From contig OX235272.1 in NCBI GenBank assembly GCA_944472155.2, forward strand, positions 98,214,020 to 98,278,019: 64,000 bases of DNA, given 5' to 3'. A program made the position numbers and the translations under genes. Position 1 is the first letter of the stretch; each line of letters starts with the position of its first letter. Below, in pieces: positions 37,835 through 49,800 of this stretch. The notes under the pieces were generated by a model. That model searched no databases. It was not told the DNA's origin and saw only the letters and a list, made by a program, of their open reading frames with translations. This DNA is from Trichobilharzia szidati (Eukaryota; Platyhelminthes; Trematoda; Strigeidida; Schistosomatidae).

Positions 37835-40800
37835 GCTTTATTCCAAACAGTATTTTAGGTACAGGTATGGAATTTTCAGCGTTCATTACAATATTGCATC
37901 TAATTACCTCATAAATTTTATAAGGATTTAAAAATATAAAGCAACAACAACAAAAAGAAAAAAGAGAAATAAAAAAGAACAGCATTGCATTCACATATTT
38001 AAACAATGTACCACAGGATATGATATATAAAATTAGTCTGTAATAGAATATATGAGCAACAATATAATAGTAACAAAGAAAGGAGAACAAAAGCTAATGG
38101 GAACTATTTGTTAGAGTGCCGCAGTAAGTTGATCGTGTCATGTCTAACAGTTTTCTCATCACATAACAGCTGTGCCAGATAAGGTATTGTGGAGTTTTTA
38201 TACTTGGTAGTCCTGGCATATAGCTTCCTATAGTTGCTTCTAGTTCTACTAGATGAAATGCAAGGAGAGAGCTGCGTATGGAGAGGGTGTTCGGGGTCTG
38301 ACAATATAGAATTCGCTAGTTTCTTACATGACATTATATGTCTATCCACAATAGTATCAACCAGTTGGTTTAACGAAATCCCACTTCCCCTACTAACAGC
38401 TTTTAGTGCCCTATGCAGCTAAGCAAAGTCTTTCTTAAGTAGTCCAGGGAAGATTAATGGGGAGCAGTAAAGAGGGATGGGTAGAATACAGGAATTGACA
38501 AACTGAGGAAGCAAAGACTGCTTTATACCAGACTGCCTAAACTTCCTAACGTAGAACGTTAAGCGAAACATCTTTCTAGTCACTAGCAAGATGTGAGAGG
38601 ACCAGGAAAGATCGGAGGAAATACTCAGTCCAAGGTACTTGACATTAGATGTAGTTTCAACCTCTATGCCGTCAATGATAGTGGGACCATGTGAGCTAGC
38701 TAGTTGTTGTAGGTCACTTTTTCGTCTGAAAGTAAAATTTACTACCTGACATTTAGACGGATTCAGCTTAAAACCGTTTGAAGAGGACCACTGACTAATT
38801 TCCGAGAGAAAGTTATTTAATATGGAACAGTCTGACTGAGAGTTGACAGGCATGGAGACAGAGAGGTCATCAGCATACTTGACAAAATTTGCTACATCAG
38901 AATGGGGCAAGTCATGTAAGAAAAAAGAAAACAGAAAAGGAGAAAGAACAGTACCTTGAGGAACACCAGCTAAAGTAAGTGAGGTAGTGGAGGACTTTCC
39001 ATTGTAGACAGTGTACTGCTTCCTATCAGAAAAGTAGGAATACAACCACTTATTTATCCAGCTCTCACTCTGTGTTGCAGCAAGCTTACTTAACAAGAGA
39101 GACCTAGGTACAGAGTCAAATGCAGATGTGTAGTCAAGGAAGGCACACCGAACATATTTGGCTCCTCTATCTAAACTAGAGACTATATTATGATATAGAA
39201 CTACAGCGGCATCTAAGGTACACCTACTATGTTTATAGGCAAACTGATTGGGGTCATTAAAAGGCTTTAAAGAGGGTTCAAGATTAAGTAAAATAAGTCT
39301 TTCCATAACTTTTAAAAAAGGTGAGGTAATAGCAATGGGTCTAAACTTGATAGTAGGTCCACATGTTGATTTGGGCACTGGAACAACCTTGATATTTTTC
39401 CACGAGTCAGGAATAATACTTTTGGAAAAAGATTCGTTGAAAATGTTGGTTAATGGGTAACATAAGATGTCAGCACACTTCTTAAGGATAACAGCAGGAA
39501 CTCCATCAGGACCAAGGGACTGGGTAGGTTTGAGAGATTGAAGACACTTGAGGACATCATTCGTGTTAAAACATGAGAAGCAGTCATTATTTATACTATT
39601 AGATTTGGGAATCATAACATCTGCAGGGATACATATGAAGGATTTATTAAGCATATCAACATCAACGGAAGTATCATTCATTATTTGCTTACCACCTGTG
39701 ATTTCCTTTAATAGCTTCCACATATTAGATGAGGATTTACATGAAAGAAACTTCTGGTTGTAGAGAGCATTTAATCTTTGTAATTCGGCTTTAATTAAAG
39801 TGTTCATTCTCTTAACGCCAGATTTATTTCTCATTCACTCTATTCACACAGAAGAGGCGATACAGTTGGTTTGGTGTAGGGTGGGGGAACCTTATCTCTG
39901 TTACATCCCTATTTACAAGTAATATAGCTTTTCCTGATATAATGTGAACGGCTTACACTATATTGGTAACTGTATTCAGTCTAACCTCTATGCAATTGAC
40001 TTTTCTAGCATGGTGGGACTTGCAGGGAAATTCATTCCAGCCAGTGTAGTTTGTTAGGTCATTTTAATATACCAGCCCAACCACCAAGTCAAGGTAACGC
40101 ATATCGGCCGGGTTCATTTTATGAACGCATTTAGTTCTTCTTCGTAATTGAAAACACTATTCAAGTGTTACGAATACTTGCATAAAGAATGTACTTTTAA
40201 TCTGATTAGATACTAGCTAGCCGGGCGTAATTGGATATCAGTACATGTAATATTACATATTCAGCAAACTGGTATGTTTTCACCGCCCTTTAATGAAAGG
40301 AATAATACTTCAGCTTGCAAAAAAACTTGAATATACATCAGAGCAGACTGAGTAAACGTGGAAGCTTCAGGTTTCTCAGCTGAGAATCAATCAAAATGGT
40401 ATCAATTCATCTATAACTTATCTTAATCAATTATTCCATCGACCAATATTTTTCGGTTATTTCTCTGTTTCATAGCATTGCTTATTTATGATTACATTTC
40501 CACCTCAGTTAACTAACATAAAATATGAAAAATCGATTTGATAAATCACTCTATTTTACCCTGTATTACTTACATATTCTACTGAATATCAAGAAGGGTA
40601 ATTATCAAAGCCAACTGGGTGTATAGCTGTAACGGTAGAAGATGAGAGACTTGGTAAAGGAATGTTTATTTGGAATTTGGTATCTCTAAATACCTTATTT
40701 TCAAATCAGCATTTGCACAGATCTTCCGTGTTGTGCAACTTCTGGCCTTCACATAGTTTTTCTTTGTGTTCCTTTCACGTCTCCCATATATCTCCGCAAC

Positions 40801-43800
40801 GCTGTATCATTTGCTTTCTTTGATATCATATCTATTTCCCTGCTATTTCATGTTTTTATGCCGATGAATGTCTTATCAGTAACACACAGCTACATTTCTA
40901 AAACCGAATAGTTAAAGTGCTCACACTTGAGATCGTGATGAGACTCAAAATAACGATTATGATCATTGTTTCTGATTTGAAACTATTATTATTATTCAAA
41001 TGAACTGTCGTCAAGATTTGACAGAATAGTTCTAAAATATTTGGGCGCCGAGTGAGAAGTAGACATTTGTAAAAAATTATATTTGTAAAATCTCAGCGAT
41101 ATTGAAATGAGTAATTCCAACGTTTCGTTCGGACCAGATTGCCGAACGAAACGTTGGAATTACTCATTTCAATATCGCTGAGATATTACAAATATAATTT
41201 TTTACAAATATTATTATTATTATTGGTCTACTGAGTAATGGTTATCAAAGGTAATATAAGTAACAATAGAGTTTAGTTATAAACACTTAATTCATCATCT
41301 CGCTGCTATTTACAAACAAAGTGACATGGGAAAAGCTTTCGTTTGCTATAGCGTTCATTATTCGCAAAGCTTACGTCTCTTTCCTTTTGTACATCAAAAT
41401 ACAATAATACGACAAAAAGACTGTTTTTCGATGTAGTTTTTGCATAGAAAGCAGCATTATTTTAGTCATTTAAAGTGTCTCTAGGAAATAGACTCATTTC
41501 AAGTTTATTTTTTTACTGATTGATCTAAGAATTGCATTGTCGATCCCAATAAATGCCTGGTGAATTCTGACCTTAAAATGAAGAAGTGACCTCACTCTGA
41601 GTAGTGAGAATCGGCAGGTGATACGAGTAATAGGCAGCTGTTCATATCAGTCAGCACAATACACGGTACTTCTTTTATCAATTTTGCATTGAAGTGGTCG
41701 AACAGCGAGAAAAAAGATTTCAATTCACAACTCTCAAATTCTTTTCTGATTAACTAAGTGAGGCTTCATATCTCCTGTAGGATAATGATACTTTTACACA
41801 AAACGTTTAGAACCTGATAATACGTTTATTCCGTTAACTATTCTGTTTTGAGGTACGTAGTTTATTTTGTCTTGAATTTCGATTACTCGGTGTTGGTTTA
41901 CTCCCACGTTGTATTGAGGCTCCATCACTTTAAACCTTAATGATAGAGTTGTTTACTGAGTTTACAGGCTCTAGGCTTTGCTATTACTAATGTAGTTATT
42001 ACTAGTGGTGTTCATGAGGAATTATATGACAGTTACTTACAGAGTAATTTAACTGTGTCCAGATTACTATTATTCCATATTAGATAAGCATCATAAAAAT
42101 GTATTTTGTTTCTAGTTATCTATCTAGAATGAAATATCTATTTCGTGGTCATGTATATTGAAATTCAAACTTCTTTCCTGATGGTATTGATTACCTCTTT
42201 ACTGAAATAACCTGTTCATGTCTGTGTTTTTCGCTACTTCTTTTCTCTGTTCTGAAATCAGATCGGACTTAATATGACTTGTATATTAGCCCATAATACA
42301 CCCTTACAGTTAGTGGAAATCAATGAAAGAAGATACAAAGATGTGAAAATAACAAAATCAACCAAACTAGGCGAAGGTAGTTAAAAATCGAAATACCAAA
42401 GAAAATAAAGTAAATAGAATTAAAAAGTATTGAAGATTTGGAAGAAAAAAGACTAAATTATTAGCATAAATACGCTGATCGAATCATTTGTCGTATGTCT
42501 TAGTCAAATACAACTTAAGAAAGGCACATCTTCGACTGAAACAACAATGGAACATTACAAAATGCATTCTCAAAAAACGGCAACAGCTTTTCTGAAATGA
42601 AGCAGCCATAAACAGATAGGTTGATATAAACTCAATGTAGGGACTACTAGGAATAATAAAATTAATATCATTTACAAAATAAATTGTATGAACTGTAATA
42701 GACATTACATCAGTCAAAGTGGGTTTTCCCTTCGAATCAGAATACAAGAAAACAAATTAGCTGTAAAAAGATTGATATATTCTTTCATATCAATGCATTT
42801 AGATAGCTATGGACAGCAATCTGATTGGGATAATGTCAAAATTTTAAACAGAGGAAACACCAAAAGTGCCAGAGAATTCCTAGAAGCCCGATACCGAAGT
42901 GAATCAGCGATTAACAAACATGTTAATATAGACGAAATTCACCAACTAATAAAAAGTAAATTATGTGACGAGAAAGTTCAAAATTTAAGTCAATAAAAAG
43001 TGATCAAGTTAAATATGTTTGACCAAGTACACTTTTAACAGTTTAAAAAATCTTTTGGGTATATGGTATTCAATAAAATAATGGTTTTTGTATTTCCCAA
43101 TGAACGAAAAACAAAACGATATTGTTTTTACTGACGTTTCGCTATTTAATGCTAATAGCTTTATCAAAGTATTATTAAACCAGAATTTACAAAATCTCAG
43201 CTTATTAATGATCAATACAGATGTAAATCGACTACCAGTCACGAAGGTGGTTGCCAGGAGACAATTCTATCATTCATGGGAAATTTAAACCAGTTGATTT
43301 TATGCAAAAACTTGCGCTGAAGCTGTTGTCAAGATGGACGACGAAAGCTCCGCAATTAAACCAATCAGCTCATAGAACACAACAAATTGCAAATAAGTCA
43401 ACCAATTAAAAGCATACTGAGCAAATTACTCACACTAAGAGGGAACGTCCAAATATTCAAGCAACTAGCCAAGTTGGAGAAGCCTGACTCACGACAAGCT
43501 AATCACTTTCACCTACAATCCAATAGTATTCAATCTCAACAAATATGTTACCCTGGTAATCAAGTTAATTGACAATATTTAGATTGGATTTCAGTAATTA
43601 CAATGCAAGTCAGTCAATAGGATGTGAAAAAACCGAAATATGACTTTTGATATATTTAATATACACTTTATACATATGGTTACACGAATAAATAAACTAT
43701 AGGACCTGACATTGACTTATGTTTACCCAAGGTGTATTATTTTGAAAGAGTAGACGAAAAGAAATTATCAAAAGAATAGACACGGAACAAAGAGAACTCT

Positions 43801-46800
43801 TTTCGATAAATTCATCATCAGGTTCTACAATTATATATACATTATAATGAATGAATGAATTAGTCTTATGAACGACATTAATGCTGTTTAAATAACATCG
43901 AATCAATAATATTGATAGATTACAGCTGAACAGCATCAACATCAAATAAACTGAATGTCGGAAGAATTAGGAAAGATAATGGTACAAATTCATGAGTTTA
44001 TAGTCCCTACTGAGGGCCAGGGCAGTAGTAGGGGCTGGACTTGTTTCTTTTGGACACAGAGCGCTGGTTGTTTGAGGCGAATTGCAATAGCCTCAGAGCA
44101 TATATCTCTAACTCTGTGGCTAAGGGTCTTCACCAAATTCCTTTTGTATTTGATGGGAACGAAGCTATGAAAGTGTGTATATTGTCCCGTCCAAGTACTT
44201 TTTCTATGTAAATTTCTTTTTATGCTACCATCTGGTTTTCTTGTAAGGCAATTCTGTCTTGAGATTCCTCTTCGCATGTGAATTTCATAGCCGAATGTAC
44301 TTCATTGAATTCAGTAATTGTTGTACTTCTATCGGAACCATTATCACAAAGAATAAAGGTGTCATCCATATATCGGCAATAAAATGAGAGTTTACTGATA
44401 AGGTTGTTCAGAGGTCCATTTTCTAGCTTACCTAGAAAGAAATCAGCCAGAATTGGACCTAATGGGGAGCCCATTGCCACCCAGTCCACTTGCCTGTAAA
44501 GCGTGCCATACCATGAATGTAAACTTCAAATTTGACGGCACGCTTTACAGGCAAGTGGACGGGGTGGCAATGGGCTCCCCATTAGGTCCGATTCTGGCTG
44601 ATTTCTTTCTAAGTAAAGGTGTAGTTAAAAGTATTAACAGCTCGATATTAGACCATCTGGTGCAAACCGGTCACAAAGTCAGCGTAGACGAATCCTTCTC
44701 CATAATATACCGGGTGCCTAACAAACTACGAAAATCGTCGAAGCACCGCTTACTCCAAACAGCAGAGGCTATTGCAATTCGCCTCAAACAACCAGCGCTC
44801 TGTGTCCAAAAGAAACAAGTCCAGCCCCTACTACTGCCCTGGCCCTCAGTAGGGACTATAAACTCATGAATTTGTACCATTATCTTTCCTAATTCTTCCG
44901 ACATTCAGTTTATTTGATGTTGATGCTGTTCAGCTGTAATCTATCAATATTATTGATTCGATGTTATTTAAACAGCATTAATGTCGTTCATAAGACTAAT
45001 TCATTCATTCATTATAATGTATATATAATTGTAGAACCTGATGATGAATTTATCGAAAAGAGTTCTCTTTGTTTCGTGTCTATTCTTTTGAAAAAGAAAT
45101 TAAACAGTTAATATTTACCAGAACCTAACCTTTTTCAGCTTCATACACAATCCGGTAAAAATAATAATTCATCCATATGTAGTACACGTTTACGATACTA
45201 AGATTCATCTGATTATGTTTAGCGATAGTCTTAAACTTTCCCTGGGTTGTTTAACAATCAGGCTTTTACAGTTATTAATTTCGCCATTTCTAGCAAGTTA
45301 AATTACTTAATTTTCCTTTGAATACCATTGAAATATTAAGAGTTAAATAATATTGGTCCGTTAGGGAGTACTTCTAATTGATTCATTCTTTCGGCGTTTG
45401 CTCGGTAAGATACTGAACAAGTCGGTTCCGGTGGCCCTCAGTTTTTGTTAGACTGGTGAAGTCTTGGGAGATACCAAAGCAGCCAACCTTTAACATATAT
45501 ACGTAGGCAGACATGAAAGTGCGAACAAGAGACAGTGTTAATGTAGAATTTTTCATTCCCATGTCGCAAGTTGTTATATATATATATATATATTTCCGCA
45601 ACTTTTCACTAAACTGAAATACTGAATACTATTCGAATAGACACAATATGCCATATTTAGCATACATTACTGGTAAACAATTGGGCTGACTGGTAATGAG
45701 CAGAATTGAACGCATTATCTAAACTACACAGTCAGAGATGACAGCCCACTAGGTTTCGCGTGCTTTCAACTGATCCGGCTCGTCACTCTCAGTCTCTCCA
45801 TGTACGCTACTGATAAGCTCTTCTCTTAAAGGTAATCCAGTGTATAGATCACTAGCTAGCAAGTACTACTGTTTACCGTGAATCATTTCCAACTACTTTT
45901 ACGAATCGGTAATATTTACCATCATGTTGTCCTAGTTATCTTTTGGTTACCAATTATACTATCGAAGCACAAATTACGTTTTTTGACCTGAATATCTTTA
46001 GTTTCCAAAAGAAATTGTACTGAACTTTCACCTTGAACTGTGTAATTCACAAATAACAAATTTAATTCAACACCACGAGTAGCCTTTAAAAATTCACTAT
46101 TACCTAAATGTTACAAAGGTATAAGATTAAACTCAGTAATTTACAAACCTAGAAATTTCATTGTTGCAGATTTTGAGAAATTAGATATCAAGAAATGGAT
46201 ATTGTGATACCAATGAAATATCTGTGCATATTTTGCTGATTTCAAGGTAGAATGCTTCACAAGATAACGCTGCCCAGTGAATCACTGAAAACTAGGTAGC
46301 TGTTTCCTTCAATTTAACACTGATTAGTGGTGTGAACGCACAAACCCGCAAGGCTTCGGTGTTTGGACTGTTGGGTTTTTAAATAAGCATTTAAGTAACC
46401 AAAGATTCAGTCAGATTACAATCATCCATCATTTCTAACTCTTGAAAATTAGTCGAAGAATGATATTCAGACAATACAATCGATGAGGGAATATACTTAA
46501 GGTCAGTTTCATGGTTTCTGGCAGTACATAACTGAATCATGGTTCTAATTTGGTGAATGGTGAGTAGCAGTGGAATTGAAGACGTGCATTTCGTCCTGTT
46601 TTCGACTCGTCATCTAGATGTACCCGCACTACTGAGCTAGTAAAACTGTCCCCAGTCAGACTTGAATCCAGTACCCACCGTTTCAAACTCCAAAGCGTTA
46701 TCCAGCTGGGCCACGAGAGGCACCTCTTGGCCAATGGGAATCAGTTATTATTTGTTTTTAAGTCAACTTCGATTTTCCCGTTGACTGATTGGGTAGGAAT

Positions 46801-49800
46801 GTTCGGCCTCTGTTAGCATATCGGTTCTTAATGCGGACGCTTCACCAATGTCTCAAAAACGAATGAGGCATAGTTCTGTCTGAATACCAGCATCAGGAGC
46901 AATAAGCATTCTAAGCTATATAAATATATTGTAATCTTTACAACATAATATATTATTGTGGTTCACCATGGTGACATTAAAAACTGAATAAGTATTGATT
47001 ATATGGAAGAATAACTGTAGGCGTCCACTTTTATTTCTGTTGTTACTACACTTGATATCAGCATATTTTCTTGTCTTATTGTTAATTATATTTTATCGAT
47101 AAAATTGTAAAAGCCAAAGAATTAGCCTTTTATGTTGCAAAATGGAACTAAATAATTATTTCACTAGGAGCATTATTTATTCATCATCGGACTAATCAGT
47201 ATGGACAGTAATAATAATACTATTATTATCATTATTAATACTGAAAACAAATAATCTGAATAGCAAGATAACTGCTGATTATTTGTTTATTTTGCATCAA
47301 TTCTTGAAACAGGAGAATCTCATTTATGCTAGTTGGAAACTACGAGAACGAAACACTGAGTTTGTTTCCTCCTCTCTCTCTCAGACACACACACACACTT
47401 AGAGTAAAGTTGATGGATGTGTGGCGAGGTTTCTGCCTTCCCTCCGATTATCTTTACTTAAAAAACATGGACAGTGCTTTTGTGTTAAGAGAAAATCTGA
47501 CTCACCTTTTTCTATGATGCCATATTTTAACTGTCCAATCAGCTGAACATGTAATAAATATATCTGGATGGAATAGATTCCACGCTACACGATAAACAGG
47601 CATATGATGTGCTTCATAAGTTGCTAAATACTGTGACGTATACGCTTTGCTACACTTATATACCATTCCTTCTTCTGTAGCTACAAGGAATAAATGACTT
47701 TGTGTACGATGAAAGTCGAACGCTGTACCACAATCTGTTGTTTGAGAGAGGATAAATGGAAAATAGAGTGGGAAACAGAATAAAGATAAATCCAAAGTTA
47801 ATTGGTATTAAATTGGAAATATTTAACAACACATTATTTGTCTGATTAGTGAATAGTATTTGCCTCGCACGTTCATGAGATTTTGTTCAGTGTATAACTT
47901 TTAACAATGTTCTTTTCGACAATTCAATAGATAAGTAAAAGGATACTGGTGTTAATAAGATAAGAAATCTAGAGAACAGTTCAGCTATAGCACTACGTGC
48001 AGTTACACACAACCATACAATAGGATGGGATAGGATGACAGTTTTAAAATCTAATGTCACAGGATGGGGGGTGAGATTGATAACAGAAGCTTTGTTTATC
48101 GAATCAACTGCAAATACATGAAGTAGGAATAATTCAACACCTGTCCCAGCTATCTGGAAAATTCTACTACCCCTACGACAAATAGGAGAAGACAAAGAAA
48201 ACTATAAAACTCAAGTTTCGAAGTCGTGTGATTATAATTGATATGATTATGAACAATAAATTTTGTTCGAAACATCTTCCAGTAAATAATACTATACATT
48301 ACTATTGTTGTTATTATTATTGTAAGTGGTTCTGACTAGTGAAACAATGGTTGCATAGGTGAAAGCCAACTCATCCTTCGAAATGTATATATTAAACAAC
48401 AGAAATGTTCCTCTTGAGAATCGCACGAAGTATTTGATGAGTTAACTTTCGTACTGAAATAAAAGTTACCTGCTTAAATAGCTAACTTTTTGAGTTTGCC
48501 TTCAGATGAATGGAACGTACAACTTTTATCCAATCTAACTCCATTTACCACTAGAATAAATTTGATGAAAGGCATTTAAGACTATTCAGATAGCGAAGCT
48601 ACTGACTTAGAATTCTGTGTTCATTTGAATTCGATATAGAACATAATGATGTAGCATTATATACTGGATGACCTTTCAATGTATTTTACACCTCATAATA
48701 TTATGGTCTCAATGGCATTGTCAACGTCAGGGTTGTATGCTGAATTACCAAACAGGAGGACACAAGCGCACTTTATTTTAACCTAACCATCTATTTGTTT
48801 GTTTTCATCCGTTTCACTAGACCATGTAGTCTATCTGAATTTTTATCAAAATGTCCTACGTTTATCACCTGCACTACAATTGATTTCATTATGTAGTAAG
48901 CCCAGATAGCTTAAAAGTAGGTCCAGTTTAAAATAATACAGCTTGGAACGTCTTAGCTGAAACAGAGGTGAATGATATTACCGGTACTTTTTTCCACGAC
49001 TGTGACCAAAAAATAAGGTACATGAAAAGTATCTTATCGGTCAAATATGCATATCTTATTTCCATCTCATCCTAGATACTTTTAGTCGCTAGGTTCTTCG
49101 TTGGTTTGTTGCCAGAGTTTCTTGCTGCTAATCGTTTCCAGAAGACTATCTGATTTTCAGCATAGAGAGAAGGTAGCTGTTGTTAAAAGTCTGAAGCCTC
49201 TTGGTGTAAACGCTTCCGACGACTTCAACGCCAAGTTTCTAGAGCGCATAAAAGCACTGACTCGACGTTAGCGTTGAAAATTTAGATATTGTTCCTCATG
49301 CTGAGTACAGTGGATTCCCACACTGATTTTGGACTAGTGAACGTACATCTTGCTTTCGGGTGTTTATCGTCATCACCTCTCTCTTCTCTAAGTTCACTTG
49401 AAATCCTTTCTTCTATGTTTCTTCTGCCAACTTGTCGGTTTTCACTTGTAGATCTTCAAGTTTGTATGACGTCAGATATAAATAGTCCGCGAAGTCCAAA
49501 TCTTCTAGAGTTTTCTTGTTGGTCCAACGTATACCCATCTTCTAATTCCCCATGGTTTGTTGCATGATCTCTTCCACCAAAATCGCGAATATCATCGATG
49601 ACAGTAGGTAGCCTTGTCTTATTCCTGTCTTCACGTTGAATGCAATCCCGTACTTTCGGTTGTCAATCACTTGACACATGGCATCACCAGATAGTTGTTG
49701 AATGAAGTTATTAAGGGTTTTAGGCCCTTCCTAGTTTTGAAGCAGCACAGAAAGTATATAAAAAGTAAACTTATGGGATAAACAATAATAAGTAAAATAA

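Larger units (their letters stand above)
43768..45091. mobile_element. Two head-to-head Penelope-like copies forming nested inverted repeats
   Basis: Outer arms 43768-44093 and 44765-45091 are reverse complements over about 326 bases with about one substitution and one 1-base difference. An inner pair, 44434-44508 and 44538-44611, is also inverted (about 95% by eye) around a 29-base centre. The minus-strand half (from 44489 down to 44220) encodes [25 protein letters not shown], then [17 protein letters not shown] (YMDD) and MKFTCEEE. The plus-strand half (44453-44869) encodes [20 protein letters not shown], then jumps by deletion to the post-endonuclease tail ([34 protein letters not shown]). 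Each half is internally deleted at a different place, and the outer arms are the 3' end plus pseudo-LTR. Confidence 0.85.

Noticed and set aside
45690..45790. Possible tRNA-derived head on the minus strand
   Set aside because: Weak resemblance only, with no clear B box and no recognisable body.
47887..48195. Minus-strand frame repeated at 52026-52208 as a conserved gene
   Set aside because: Conservation is explained by a repeated 283-base non-coding segment associated with PLE remnants; the frames end differently at the repeat edges.
49289..49567. 92-codon plus-strand open frame
   Set aside because: Antisense of an RTE RT fragment on the minus strand (FADY motif and [14 protein letters not shown] residues).
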